Source: an uncultured Clostridia bacterium (GTDB lineage: Bacteria > Bacillota > Clostridia > Oscillospirales > Ruminococcaceae). Taken from it: a stretch of DNA of 35,571 bases. The position numbers and the translations under genes were made by a program. The stretch spans positions 1-35,571 of the forward strand of contig CANRLN010000017.1 of NCBI GenBank assembly GCA_947631445.1, read 5' to 3'. Positions 1 through 8,545 of this stretch are shown here, in pieces (position 1 is the first letter of the stretch; every line of letters starts with the position of its first letter). The notes below the pieces were generated by a model, which saw only the letters and a program-made list of their open reading frames with translations, was not told the origin of the DNA and made no database searches.

Positions 1-748
1 TTTCAAATTCAACAAGCTTTTGAGCAATACCCTCAGCAATAGCAGTTTTACCAACACCCGGTTCTCCAATAAGACAAGGGTTATTTTTGGTTCTGCGGGA
101 AAGAATGTGCATTGCCCTTGTTATTTCACGGTCACGACCAACAACCGGGTCAAGCTCACCATTTCTTGCCTTTTGTGTAAGGTCGGTGCAATAAGTTCCA
201 AGATATTTTCCATCCTTTTTGGAGCTTTTTTTGCTGTTTCCGGAAAACAAGCTTGAAAAATCAAACTGATTTCTTCTTCTGCTGTCAGACTTGCCTTTTT
301 TCTCTGAATCGGACGATTTAGAAGTTTCAGAAGATTTATCCTCCGCACCATTTGGATTCATGCTTTTATAAAGTTCAGCATATTCATCTTTCATTTTTTG
401 CAGACCCTTTTCAAGTTCTTCAGGGTCGGAAACACTGCCCTTAAGCTGTTCAAACATACCCTCAAGCATTTCTCCACATTCTTCGGGAGGGGGAGCAATC
501 CCCTGACCTCCAAACTGAAAATCCCCATCACTGCCAAGACCCGACAGCAATTCGGTGAAATTTTTTGACAATTCATTTAATTGATTTTCATCTATACCCA
601 GCTGTTCAAGGTTAGGCATTCCCATATTGGGAAGTCCTATTTTCTTTGCACATTCAAGGCAATATCCCTCGCTGCTGAGCTTTCCGTCCTTTAATGTTGT
701 TGAAAAAACAATAGCGGGACGCTCATTGCAAACTTTGCACATTATCAT
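1..748 (-). CDS. Clp-family AAA+ ATPase with N-terminal zinc finger (ClpE/ClpC-like), 3' end cut by window
   Basis: Reading from 748 to the left edge gives 249 residues of an open frame with no stop. Residues 4-33 hold two CxxC pairs (C4/C7 and C30/C33), the zinc-finger arrangement of ClpE-type unfoldases. A Gly/Pro/acidic linker and a Ser/Lys-rich stretch follow, then the start of the first AAA+ domain ([11 protein letters not shown], then Walker A GEPGVGKT near residues 228-235). The family unfolds damaged proteins and feeds them to ClpP in the cytoplasm. The ATG at 748 is preceded by AAAGGAG about 9 bases upstream; a second in-frame ATG lies two codons later. A perfect promoter lies just upstream. 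I see no CtsR operator. ClpE fits the zinc finger better than ClpC, whose N-domain is absent, but most of the protein is outside the window. Confidence 0.9.
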   Translation of the reverse strand, partial: MIMCKVCNERPAIVFSTTLKDGKLSSEGYCLECAKKIGLPNMGMPNLEQLGIDENQLNELSKNFTELLSGLGSDGDFQFGGQGIAPPPEECGEMLEGMFEQLKGSVSDPEELEKGLQKMKDEYAELYKSMNPNGAEDKSSETSKSSDSEKKGKSDSRRRNQFDFSSLFSGNSKKSSKKDGKYLGTYCTDLTQKARNGELDPVVGRDREITRAMHILSRRTKNNPCLIGEPGVGKTAIAEGIAQKLVEFE

Positions 749-803
749 TTTTATTTGCTCCTTTCGGTTTTTACTTTCTATAATCTTAACATACACTACA
801 CTT

Positions 804-832
804 ATTATATCATATTTTTAAGGGATTGTCAA
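804..832 (-). promoter_or_regulatory. Consensus sigma-A promoter of the Clp ATPase gene
   Basis: On the minus strand TTGACA (827-832) is followed after exactly 17 bases by TATAAT (804-809). The start codon of the Clp gene lies about 55 bases downstream. Both hexamers are perfect. Confidence 0.85.
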
Positions 833-975
833 CACTTATTTTCTTATTTTATGGGAAATCAATTTTTAAAATTTTTTTGTTTAACAAACCGTTGATTTAA
901 CTGAAATTGCAATAAAAATATGATTTTTATAAAAATTATTTTTCATGATTAAGATGTTGCACAACCTAAAATATT

Positions 976-1887
976 TTATCTATTTGTTAAAAAATCTTTG
1001 AAGAATAATCTAAATATATAAGTATTGTTTAAAGTAGAGGCATTAAAATCGCCTATTCCGCCTGAAACTTGTATTAGGAACTTACATAACTCACCAACTA
1101 TTGCAAGCACAAAACAGCCTTGAACAAAACCAACTATAACACCGCCAACCTTATCGGCTGCCCTTACAATCTGCCTATCCTCTGAATGTAAAACCGATGA
1201 AAGTATTAGCTTAAGTATAAATGCCAACAATGCAAAAATTATAACAAACAATATTATTTTAATAATCGCAATAAACATGGGTCGCAAAACTGTCTGCTCA
1301 ATATAATCGGCTTTTTGTTTTGGGTCGGGGTTTGAAAAGGCCTTAAGTGCCTGAGAAGTATTTTTTACCATACCCGTTCCCTTGCAAACCGCTCTTGCAA
1401 TAGTGCCAGCTGTTTTCTTGTCAACATTTGCATTTGAACTTAAAGTTTCCGCAAGACTTTCTTCATTAAAATAGCCATAAAACTTGTTATAAACCTCCTG
1501 TGCCTTTGCCGAATCAAGTCCTGATTGTTGGAGTTTTTCCGAAATTGCCTGTGCAGTATCCTTGCCGGAATTGGCAATTTGATTTAAATCTTGTTGAGTA
1601 AGTTTTGCATCTATTCCCATTTGTTCAAGGGCATAGTTGAAAATTTTAGTAGAATCAAAATCTTTCAGTTTTGTTTCAATTTGTGAGTGCAATTTTTCTT
1701 TAAATAGATTATCATAAATTGCGGGCGAAAGGGACGTTGATACTATATTAGAAATTAAAAATGCAAGCACATAAACAAGAATAGATGCAAAAGATTTAAG
1801 CAGACCTTTACGATACCCTCCGACTATAAATGCTATAAAAACCAGAATGCACATAATGTCGAAAGCCAGAGCCAATTGAACCGACAT
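976..1887 (-). CDS. CvpA-family membrane protein with a long helical insertion
   Basis: About 303 residues. Two hydrophobic helices (about 5-22 and 30-50) start the protein, and the GGYRKGLLKS segment between them is the typical CvpA loop. Two more helices follow (about 205-230 and 255-275). Between helices 2 and 3 sits a soluble, mostly helical insertion of about 140 residues that short CvpA proteins lack. CvpA proteins are inner-membrane proteins linked to colicin V production in E. coli; their biochemical role in Firmicutes is not settled. The frame is open further upstream, but the ATG at 1887 is preceded by GGGAGG and gives the standard CvpA N-terminus, so it is preferred. Its ribosome site overlaps the stop of the preceding gene, which suggests coupling. 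It is the last gene of the ecfA2-ecfT-truA unit. Confidence 0.85.
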   Translation of the reverse strand: MSVQLALAFDIMCILVFIAFIVGGYRKGLLKSFASILVYVLAFLISNIVSTSLSPAIYDNLFKEKLHSQIETKLKDFDSTKIFNYALEQMGIDAKLTQQDLNQIANSGKDTAQAISEKLQQSGLDSAKAQEVYNKFYGYFNEESLAETLSSNANVDKKTAGTIARAVCKGTGMVKNTSQALKAFSNPDPKQKADYIEQTVLRPMFIAIIKIILFVIIFALLAFILKLILSSVLHSEDRQIVRAADKVGGVIVGFVQGCFVLAIVGELCKFLIQVSGGIGDFNASTLNNTYIFRLFFKDFLTNR

Positions 1888-1900
1888 AAATTTTCCTCCC

Positions 1901-3088
1901 TCAGTTGTTAAATTTAATCTTGTCAATCTGTCTGTAACCCAGCAAATAAACAAAATTGTTTGAATATTCAAAATCTATATATTCGCTTAAAATATCCGCA
2001 TAAGCAACCAATGCTCCGCTATAACTATAAGCATTCACCTGCGAACTACCAAGTATGTAAACCTTGCCGTCCCGTTGAATAATCTTCTTTATCTCTCCGC
2101 AGTCGGTTACTATATCTATAGGTTGTTTGGTTTCGTCTGCAAAATAGAATTTAAGGGTTCTGTCATTTTTGTTTACCCCCTCAAGTGCAACCACAAGACA
2201 TTTTGAGTTTAACGAAAAGTTTACTATCTTCTGACCGAAGTCATCGCTACCAAGCAGTATTCCCACCGACGAAAAACGGCAGAATTTGCTGTTGCCAACG
2301 CTTATAATATCGCCGTTTTCGGCATATTCACTTTGAAGTATAAGACATTCAACCGCCTTGCTTTGAAAATTAATTTCATTTTTATCAAGACAAAGCTCCA
2401 CAATATCTGAACAAAGCCTACCGTCCTTTGCAAAAAATTCCGAACAAAGAACCTTATCACATTCAGAATTAAAAGTCACGTCTATTATACGATATTTAGA
2501 TTTCCATGTATAAATTTCATTGCCATTATTATCATACACCGTAAGCTGTGATTTTTTTGCTGAATCTGTGGTTATAATTGCAATTTTGTCATCATTTCCA
2601 ATTGCAGCGGTCAGTATACTGTTTTTTGTGTCAATAGTATACAGTTCTCTTTTGTCGTTATAAACTGAAAACTGCGTTCCCTCGGTGTCAATAAGCAACA
2701 CTCGGTCGCCTGAAGAATAGATTACAGGAGATGAAAGCTTGTGGTTTAAATCCTTTGCAACATTTCCGTCACTGTCGTAAATGTCCAGCTCGGTTGATTT
2801 TGCACAGGCAAGTTTATCCTTAAGAATCGAAATATCCCCCACCTTGCTTTGAGATACATCAATAGGAAACTTTCCCTTGGCAAGCACACCGTCATTGACT
2901 ATGGCTGGTTTTATTTCATCTGGCTTCTGGAGCTTCTGCGACCACCAGCCACGGGTAAAATATGCCGTAAGACCAACCGCAAGAATTATTAAAGCACATA
3001 TAACACGTTTTGAGTGTCTTTTAACTTTAGAGGTCTGTCTGGATTTTTTTATTTTGTCTTTTATAATATCTGCATCATTATTTTCCAA
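1901..3088 (-). CDS. DUF5711-like membrane-anchored protein, probable beta-propeller ectodomain
   Basis: A basic N-terminus (KIKKSRQTSKVKRHSKR) is followed by one membrane helix at about residues 28-46. About 345 residues follow, rich in short beta-strand repeats of the type 'DGKVYILGSSQVNAYSYSG', as in beta-propellers. This matches what I recall of DUF5711 proteins, which often neighbour cvpA in Clostridia; the function is unknown. The likely topology is N-in with an extracytoplasmic propeller. The preferred start is a TTG at 3088, which has AGAGGTGG six bases upstream. A GTG at 3109 would lengthen the protein by seven residues but has no good ribosome site. The start overlaps the 3' end of truA by 11 bases, so the two genes are probably translationally coupled. 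Confidence 0.65.
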   Translation of the reverse strand: MENNDADIIKDKIKKSRQTSKVKRHSKRVICALIILAVGLTAYFTRGWWSQKLQKPDEIKPAIVNDGVLAKGKFPIDVSQSKVGDISILKDKLACAKSTELDIYDSDGNVAKDLNHKLSSPVIYSSGDRVLLIDTEGTQFSVYNDKRELYTIDTKNSILTAAIGNDDKIAIITTDSAKKSQLTVYDNNGNEIYTWKSKYRIIDVTFNSECDKVLCSEFFAKDGRLCSDIVELCLDKNEINFQSKAVECLILQSEYAENGDIISVGNSKFCRFSSVGILLGSDDFGQKIVNFSLNSKCLVVALEGVNKNDRTLKFYFADETKQPIDIVTDCGEIKKIIQRDGKVYILGSSQVNAYSYSGALVAYADILSEYIDFEYSNNFVYLLGYRQIDKIKFNN

Positions 3089-3848
3089 TTGTTTCCACCT
3101 CTTTTTCACTATAAAACACTTTATTTAAATACAGCCCATGAGCAGGAACGGTCATTCCCGCAAGGGTTCTGTCCTTTTTATCCAATATATTTTTAATATC
3201 CTCGGCAGATATTTTGCCTTCGCTTACTGCAATAAGCGTTCCAACAATAATTCTTACCATGTTGTACAAAAAGCCGTTTCCTGCAACCTTTATGCTTATA
3301 AAATTGTTTTCCTGCGAAACGCTTATATTATAAATGGTGCGAACTGTATTTTCAAGGGTACAATCGGCACTACAAAAGCTTTTAAAATCATGTTCACCAA
3401 TCAATATATCCGCCGCTCTTTGCATAATATTAATATCTGGGCATTTCCAAAGCCTTAAGGCTCTTGTGGCAAGAAAAGGGTCTTTTGGAGAAGTATATAT
3501 TAAATATTCATACTGTTTGCCAAGACTGTTAAACCTCGCATGAAAATCATCATCTGCCTGCTCAGCTGAAATAATGGCAATATCGGGGGGCAGACTGTCG
3601 TTAAGACTGCGGATTATCCCCTGTTCAGGAACAGACTTTGGCAATCTGCAAGAAAAAACATACTCCCTTGCATGAACTCCCGCATCGGTTCGGGAACAAC
3701 CATTTATTTCAAAAGGGTGTTTGAAAACCTTTTCTATAGCCTGCTCAACCGTTTGTTGAATTGTAATAGGATTATTTTTTTGCTTTTGATAACCATGATA
3801 ATTAGTGCCATCATAAGCCATGGTTATCTTCATATTTTTAGTCTGCAC
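3078..3848 (-). CDS. truA: tRNA pseudouridine(38-40) synthase TruA
   Basis: 256 residues, the usual TruA length. The N-terminal ITMAYDGTNYHGYQ and the catalytic segment GCSRTDAGVHA, with the nucleophile Asp at residue 55, are clear. The C-terminal half carries the family motif GNGFLYNMVRIIVGTL. The enzyme isomerises uridine to pseudouridine at positions 38-40 in the anticodon arm of many tRNAs. The start is GTG at 3848 with AGAGGTG seven bases before it; a later ATG (residue 6) has no better site. It follows ecfT by about 20 bases, as in the conserved ecfA1-ecfA2-ecfT-truA order of Firmicutes. Confidence 0.97.
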   Translation of the reverse strand: MQTKNMKITMAYDGTNYHGYQKQKNNPITIQQTVEQAIEKVFKHPFEINGCSRTDAGVHAREYVFSCRLPKSVPEQGIIRSLNDSLPPDIAIISAEQADDDFHARFNSLGKQYEYLIYTSPKDPFLATRALRLWKCPDINIMQRAADILIGEHDFKSFCSADCTLENTVRTIYNISVSQENNFISIKVAGNGFLYNMVRIIVGTLIAVSEGKISAEDIKNILDKKDRTLAGMTVPAHGLYLNKVFYSEKEVETIGK

Positions 3849-3867
3849 AAATTATCACCTCTAAATA

Positions 3868-4686
3868 TTATTTAAGCTTTCCTATATTATATTGGTTAAG
3901 ATATATTACAGCTACAAAAAATAACAGTGTAAAAATTGCTCCTGCCACATCAACCTTGCCTACTTTTGAGGTTTTAAGCCTTGTTCTTCCTTCTCCTCCG
4001 TTATAGCAACGACATTCCATTGCAAGGGCAAGTTCTTCGGCACGATTAAAAGACGATACAAACAACGGCACTAAAATCGGCACAATTGCTTTTGCCTTTT
4101 GAACAAGCGAACCGCTTTCAAAATCTGCCCCTCTTGACTTTTGAGCATTTATAATCTTTTGGGTTTCTTCAATAAGGGTTGGAATAAACCTAAGGGCAAT
4201 GGTCATCATCATTGCAAGCTCATGAACGGGAACTTTTATTTTTTTGAGTGGCGACAAAAGCCTTTCAATAGCATCTGTTAAATCTATTGGAGAGGTAGTG
4301 TAGGTTAAAAGTGATGCACCTATAACCAACAAAATTATTCTTGCCGATAAAAAAATCATATTGATAATTCCACTATCGGTTATAGTTATAAACTTCCAGT
4401 CCACAAGTTTTTTTCCCTCATGATTAAAAAAAAGATTGAAAAAAGCAGAAAAAATCACAAACGGGATAATAGGTTTCAGGCTTTTAAACATAAGTTTGAA
4501 TGAAATCCTTGAAATTCCAAAAGAAACAAGGCAAAAAACAATACCTACGGCAAGTCCCAAAAGATTTTTGGCACAAAAAAGCATAAAAATAAAAGCGAAA
4601 GTAAGCACAATTTTCACTCTTGAATCCATTCGGTGAATAGGGGATTTTCCGGGAAAATATTGCCCCAAGGTTATATCACTAAGCAT
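3868..4686 (-). CDS. ecfT: ECF transporter transmembrane coupling protein EcfT
   Basis: 272 residues with several membrane helices, beginning LGQYFPGKSPIHRMDSR, the characteristic EcfT N-terminus. The cytoplasmic coupling region carries the two short Arg motifs that dock on the ATPases: KSRG at about 183-186 and ECRCY at about 224-228. The second departs from the textbook Ala-Arg-Gly form because both flanking residues are Cys. EcfT joins the EcfA1/EcfA2 ATPases to exchangeable substrate-binding S components for vitamins and metals. It follows ecfA2 by about 11 bases in one unit. No classical S component is in the window, so this is a shared (group II) module; see the Gx-family gene at 33974 for a possible partner. 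Confidence 0.95.
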   Translation of the reverse strand: MLSDITLGQYFPGKSPIHRMDSRVKIVLTFAFIFMLFCAKNLLGLAVGIVFCLVSFGISRISFKLMFKSLKPIIPFVIFSAFFNLFFNHEGKKLVDWKFITITDSGIINMIFLSARIILLVIGASLLTYTTSPIDLTDAIERLLSPLKKIKVPVHELAMMMTIALRFIPTLIEETQKIINAQKSRGADFESGSLVQKAKAIVPILVPLFVSSFNRAEELALAMECRCYNGGEGRTRLKTSKVGKVDVAGAIFTLLFFVAVIYLNQYNIGKLK

Positions 4687-4697
4687 TGTTTTTCTCC

Positions 4698-5537
4698 TTA
4701 AGAATTATTAATTAATTTTACTATCTCATCAACCGCCTGCTCCACAGTAAAAACAGGAACATTTTTTCCCTCAACCGCTCCCATTATTTTTGTAACCTGA
4801 GGAATATCAAGACCAATGCTTTCCATTTTATCTGCATACCTCGAAAAAACTTTAGGAGTATCGTCATAGCAAAGTATCTTTCCACCGTCCATAACAATAA
4901 GTTTATCGGCAAACCTTGCCACATCTTCCATTGAATGGGAAACAAGCAGAACCGTGCTATGTGTTCGCTTGCGGTATTCACTTATCATTCCAAGAATTTC
5001 TTCTCTACCCTTTGGGTCAAGACCACTTGCAGGTTCGTCCAGTACAAGAACTTTAGGTTGCATTGCAATAATTCCAGCTATTGCCACACGTCTTTTCTGC
5101 CCTCCCGAAAGGTCAAAAGGGGATTTTCCCATAATTTCCGGTGTGATATTGCAAAGGTCGGCAGACATTGCAACTCTTTGATTTATCTCCTCTTGAGATA
5201 GTCCCATATTTTTTACACCATATGCAATATCCTTTGCAACCGTTTCTTCAAACAGTTGATATTCGGGATACTGAAACACAAGACCGACCTTAAAGCGAAT
5301 CTGTCGCATATTAGTGGATTTATCCCAAAGTTTCACACCGTCAACAGTAACTTCGCCCTGTTTAGGCTTTAAAATTCCATTGAGATGAGAAACAAGGGTG
5401 GATTTACCGCAACCGGTATGTCCAATTATTCCAACAATACTATCCGCCTTGATATGCAGGTTTATATTATCAAGTGCAGTTTTCTGAAAGGGGGTATTTT
5501 CCCCATAAACATAGGTAAGATTTTTTATATCAATCAT
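4698..5537 (-). CDS. ecfA2: ECF transporter ATP-binding protein EcfA2
   Basis: 279-residue ABC ATPase. Walker A GHTGCGKST is at about 39-47, the Q-loop VFQYPEYQLF at about 87-96, the signature LSGGQKRR at about 143-150 and Walker B VLVLDEP at about 163-169. The FQYPEYQLFEETVAKD segment is typical of the A2 (A') subunit, as opposed to FQNPDNQIV in A1. With EcfA1 it forms the heterodimer that powers ECF uptake at the inner face of the membrane. The ATG overlaps the stop of the preceding repeat protein (ATGA, 5534-5537), so translation is probably coupled to it. ecfA1 is usually immediately upstream; here two other genes, a terminator and a promoter lie between. Confidence 0.96.
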   Translation of the reverse strand: MIDIKNLTYVYGENTPFQKTALDNINLHIKADSIVGIIGHTGCGKSTLVSHLNGILKPKQGEVTVDGVKLWDKSTNMRQIRFKVGLVFQYPEYQLFEETVAKDIAYGVKNMGLSQEEINQRVAMSADLCNITPEIMGKSPFDLSGGQKRRVAIAGIIAMQPKVLVLDEPASGLDPKGREEILGMISEYRKRTHSTVLLVSHSMEDVARFADKLIVMDGGKILCYDDTPKVFSRYADKMESIGLDIPQVTKIMGAVEGKNVPVFTVEQAVDEIVKLINNS

Positions 5538-5758
5538 TTTTTCTTATGAATTTTCTCAATTACGTCCTCTGCCTTATCCTTCACCTTTTCGATATTTTCT
5601 TTAGAGGCAACCTTCTTTACAGCGTCTTCCACCTTTTTGATATTCTCTTTGGTGGCAACCTTTTTAACAGTTTCTTCAATCTTTTCAATATTTTCTTTAG
5701 AAACAGCTTTTTTAGCAGTTTCTTCAACCTTTCCAATTACATCTTTAAAATCACTCAT
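5534..5758 (-). CDS. Small Lys/Glu-rich protein of 16-residue helical repeats
   Basis: 74 residues. After MSDFKDVIG the protein is three and a half copies of a 16-residue unit of the form KVEETxKKVxSKENIE, ending in a basic tail (EKIHKKK). The pattern should form one long, highly charged amphipathic helix, and there is no signal peptide or membrane span. I do not recognise a family; the pattern recalls YtxH or late-embryogenesis-type stress proteins, but weakly. The ATG at 5758 has AAAGGA about 12 bases upstream. An earlier ATG at 5791 has no ribosome site. It is the first gene after its own promoter and its stop overlaps the ecfA2 start, so it could set ecfA2 translation or bind near the transporter. 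That role is a guess. Confidence 0.8.
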   Translation of the reverse strand: MSDFKDVIGKVEETAKKAVSKENIEKIEETVKKVATKENIKKVEDAVKKVASKENIEKVKDKAEDVIEKIHKKK

Positions 5759-5859
5759 CTTCAGATATTTTCCTTTCAAATATATTTTCATAAGGTTTTT
5801 GGGGGCGTGGGTTACACAGCTTTTCTGCCCAACATTTCCTTAAGTGTACTTATAGATTT

Positions 5860-5888
5860 ATTATAACATAATTTTATATATTTTTCAA
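5860..5888 (-). promoter_or_regulatory. Promoter of the repeat protein-ecfA2-ecfT-truA unit
   Basis: On the minus strand TTGAAA (5883-5888) is followed after 17 bases by TATAAT (5860-5865). It leaves a leader of about 95 bases before the ATG at 5758. The leader contains a possible seven-codon reading frame (MLGRKAV) behind AAGGAA; no known riboswitch was recognised. Confidence 0.75.
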
Positions 5889-5922
5889 GTAAAAACGTAA
5901 ATTTTATTATTTTATACAAAAA

Positions 5923-5963
5923 TAAAGGCAATCCCCCAAAATCTTTGTAAGGTGTTGCCTTTA
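5923..5963 (-). terminator. Intrinsic terminator after the murD-to-ecfA1 unit
   Basis: A 9-bp stem (TAAAGGCAA with TTGCCTTTA) encloses a loop of about 23 bases. On the minus strand it is followed by ATTTTTG. It sits just past the stop of the membrane gene at 5977. Confidence 0.75.
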
Positions 5964-5976
5964 AAAATATTATTAA

Positions 5977-6780
5977 TTATAATCTATTAATATCATGTTG
6001 GGCAAGATTATTTAGCTCACCATAATATAGTTCAAGTGCCTTTTTGCTGACGGATAAATTAACAATTGGTATAAAGCTGAAAAAAATTAATTTTATTCGT
6101 TGCTTTTTAACCGCCTCGCAGGTTTGGGACGCATGAATAACACCACTTATTCCCATAAAAACCGTCATAAAATAAATAAAAAATCCAACTGTACAAACAA
6201 TTAAACTTGGAATAAAGGTCACTGCATACAAAATAAAAGTACTAAACGCCACCATAAACAAAACAAAAAATAACAACGGGAATATAAATGAACCTATGGT
6301 AAGCACTACCAAAGTTACCACAGATGAGGTCAAAGCACTAAAATACTGTTTGACCATAACCACAAGCAAAGCCAAAGAGCAAACCACCAACACAACACTT
6401 ACCCAAAAACTATATTTTGCAACAATATTAGTTCGCTTAAGCACTGCCTCGGTATAGTCACTGTCAAAATAATAATTATCCTTATCAATTGGATTTTTTA
6501 TAATGCTAAAAATCATTTTAATCAGCAAAAAGAAGATTGGTATGCCTATTAAAAATTGCACAAAAACTAAAATAGTATTTGTTGTGCTGGACTTTTCCAT
6601 AAATATATAATATGCAATGTTATATATAAGTAAAACAATATATCCTGCTATTGCAAATGGCACGGCGGTTATTGAAAACAGCGTTACCCCAAGGTTGTTA
6701 TATTTAAGTATTTTGGTTTTGTTAAGTATTGCAAGCAATAATCCCACCGCAAGGATTATCCACATTACAGTCATTGTCAT
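5977..6780 (-). CDS. Unknown multi-span membrane protein between ecfA1 and ecfA2
   Basis: 267 residues, very hydrophobic, with about seven likely membrane helices. A charged cytoplasmic segment (KNPIDKDNYYFDSDYTEAVLKRTN) falls near residues 95-120. The C-terminus is soluble and starts with a basic stretch (CEAVKKQRIK). I recognise no family. It begins 13 bases after the ecfA1 stop, with GAGGGGTG seven bases before the ATG, so it is co-transcribed with ecfA1 and ends at a terminator. Its position suggests a link to the ECF module, but it lacks any S-component motif I can identify and is longer than usual S components (about 170-210 residues). Confidence 0.85.
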   Translation of the reverse strand: MTMTVMWIILAVGLLLAILNKTKILKYNNLGVTLFSITAVPFAIAGYIVLLIYNIAYYIFMEKSSTTNTILVFVQFLIGIPIFFLLIKMIFSIIKNPIDKDNYYFDSDYTEAVLKRTNIVAKYSFWVSVVLVVCSLALLVVMVKQYFSALTSSVVTLVVLTIGSFIFPLLFFVLFMVAFSTFILYAVTFIPSLIVCTVGFFIYFMTVFMGISGVIHASQTCEAVKKQRIKLIFFSFIPIVNLSVSKKALELYYGELNNLAQHDINRL

Positions 6781-6793
6781 AATTTTTCACCCC

Positions 6794-7642
6794 TCAAATT
6801 TTATTTTTTAAAAGCTTTTTTATTTCAGCAGTACATTCATCAGGAGTTATAATACCGGTTGGAATATCATAACCACGTTTTTTAAGTTCATAGCAAATTT
6901 GGGTTGCCTGAGGAACGTCCAGTCCAAGAGATTTAAGCTTTTCAACCTGACAAAATATTTTTTTAGGTTCATTATCCATAACAACTCTGCCACTGTCTAT
7001 AACAACAACACGCTTTGCCATTGCCGCTTCTTCCATATAGTGGGTTATAATAATAACCGTCACACCCTGTTCATTAAGTTTTTTAAGGGTTGACATAACC
7101 TCTTTTCTTCCCTGTGGGTCAAGCATTGCGGTTGGTTCGTCAAGCAAAATACACTTTGGGTTCATTGCAAGGATTCCTGCAATTGCAACCCTTTGTTTTT
7201 GTCCGCCCGAAAGTTTAGAGGGGCTGTGCATACGGTATTCATACATTCCAACGGCTTTTAAGGCATTGTCCACACGCTCTCGCATTTCTTTTGGTGGCAC
7301 ACCCAAATTTTCAAGAGCAAAAGCAACATCATCTTCCACAATAGACGAAACAATCTGGTTATCGGGGTTTTGAAATACCATTCCAACGTTTCTTCTTATC
7401 TCAAGCAAATTTTTATCATCTACCGTATCAAGATTATTAACAGTCACTTTACCGCTTGTCGGCAGATTTATTCCGTTTATGCACTTTGCAAAGGTTGATT
7501 TGCCCGAACCGTTGTGACCAAGCACCGCCACAAATTCGCCTTGCGAAAAACTAAGCGAAACATTATCCAGTACTGTTTTGTTTAAATTATCTTGACTATA
7601 ATAAGAAAAGCACAAATTTTCTGTTTTTATAAATTCTTCCAT
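6794..7642 (-). CDS. ecfA1: ECF transporter ATP-binding protein EcfA1
   Basis: 282-residue ABC ATPase. Walker [11 protein letters not shown] is at about 41-50, the Q-loop [12 protein letters not shown] at about 89-100 (diagnostic for A1), LSGGQKQR at about 144-151 and Walker B CILLDEP at about 164-170. It partners EcfA2 to energise EcfT and the S components. The frame is open to 7690, but the ATG at 7642 has GGAG eight bases upstream and gives the standard N-terminus. It starts immediately after the stop of the methyltransferase gene (7644), so the two are probably coupled. Confidence 0.96.
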   Translation of the reverse strand: MEEFIKTENLCFSYYSQDNLNKTVLDNVSLSFSQGEFVAVLGHNGSGKSTFAKCINGINLPTSGKVTVNNLDTVDDKNLLEIRRNVGMVFQNPDNQIVSSIVEDDVAFALENLGVPPKEMRERVDNALKAVGMYEYRMHSPSKLSGGQKQRVAIAGILAMNPKCILLDEPTAMLDPQGRKEVMSTLKKLNEQGVTVIIITHYMEEAAMAKRVVVIDSGRVVMDNEPKKIFCQVEKLKSLGLDVPQATQICYELKKRGYDIPTGIITPDECTAEIKKLLKNKI

Positions 7643-7643
7643 G

Positions 7644-8513
7644 CTATTTGCTCCATATTGATGTGTTGCCACAAGGCAATGCAAGACCACTTTGTTTTAC
7701 TGGTAGTCCGATTTCATCTGCCGAAACACTTCCCCCAAACTTAGGCACTAAAATATCCGAAAGCATATATGCCATAACCGATGGAGAAAGACCGGTTGTA
7801 TAGCTATTTAGCAGGAAAAACAATGGATTATCCGATAGAACATTTGAGCAGGTTGAAACAAGCTCATAAATACAATCTTCAAGTTTCCAAACCTCTCCGT
7901 TTGTTCCTCTGCCATAAGAAGGAGGGTCCATAATTATTGCATCATACTTGTTGCCACGGCGGATTTCCCTTTGAACAAATTTAAGACAATCGTCCACAAT
8001 CCAACGAATAGGGCGGTCGGAAAGCCCGCTTGCTGATGCATTTTCTTTTGCCCATGCTACAATTCCTTTGGAAGAATCCACATGACAAACGCTTGCTCCC
8101 GCCTCTGCACAAGCAAGGGTTGCTCCTCCAGTATAAGCAAAGAGATTAAGTACCTTTATCTGCCTGCCTGCATTTTTAATTTTTTCAGACATATAGTCCC
8201 AGTTTACTGCCTGTTCGGGAAAAAGTCCTGTGTGTTTAAAGCCGGTTGGTTTAATCACAAATTTTAAATTAAGATTTTTATATTCAACATTCCAGCTTTC
8301 GGGTAACTTTTTTCTAAATTCCCAACTGCCACCGCCTTTTTGAGAACGGTGATAAATCCCGTCAGCTTTATTCCAAAGTGGATTTTTACGCTCGGTTTTC
8401 CATATAATCTGCGGGTCGGGGCGTACAAGTATTTTTCCCTGCCAGCTTTCCAGTTTGTCGCCGTCAGAAGTATCTATAATTTCATAATCTTTCCAATTTT
8501 CAGCTATTCTCAT
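7644..8513 (-). CDS. Class I SAM-dependent methyltransferase, RlmI/RlmL-C-like
   Basis: 289 residues. The SAM-binding loop LNLFAYTGG is at about 122-130, an acidic ribose-binding residue in HVDSS at about 144-148, and the catalytic-type motif DPPSYGRG at about 196-203. This combination is the Methyltrans_SAM family that includes the rRNA m5C enzyme RlmI, and this copy lacks an N-terminal PUA domain. The probable substrate is ribosomal RNA, but base and site cannot be read from the sequence. The ATG at 8513 has GGAG ten bases upstream. It lies between whiA and ecfA1 in the same unit. Confidence 0.88.
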   Translation of the reverse strand: MRIAENWKDYEIIDTSDGDKLESWQGKILVRPDPQIIWKTERKNPLWNKADGIYHRSQKGGGSWEFRKKLPESWNVEYKNLNLKFVIKPTGFKHTGLFPEQAVNWDYMSEKIKNAGRQIKVLNLFAYTGGATLACAEAGASVCHVDSSKGIVAWAKENASASGLSDRPIRWIVDDCLKFVQREIRRGNKYDAIIMDPPSYGRGTNGEVWKLEDCIYELVSTCSNVLSDNPLFFLLNSYTTGLSPSVMAYMLSDILVPKFGGSVSADEIGLPVKQSGLALPCGNTSIWSK

Positions 8514-8545
8514 AAATTAAAATCTCCGTTTTATATTTTAACAAT

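Noticed and set aside
749-975. Possible small gene or RNA between cvpA and the Clp gene.
   Set aside because: Apart from the Clp promoter the stretch is low-complexity AT-rich DNA with only short weak hairpins and no ribosome site with an open frame.
7644-7690. Longer EcfA1 start at 7690 giving 16 extra residues.
   Set aside because: The extra residues do not resemble EcfA1 and the ATG at 7642 has a good ribosome site; the longer form would overlap the upstream gene's end.
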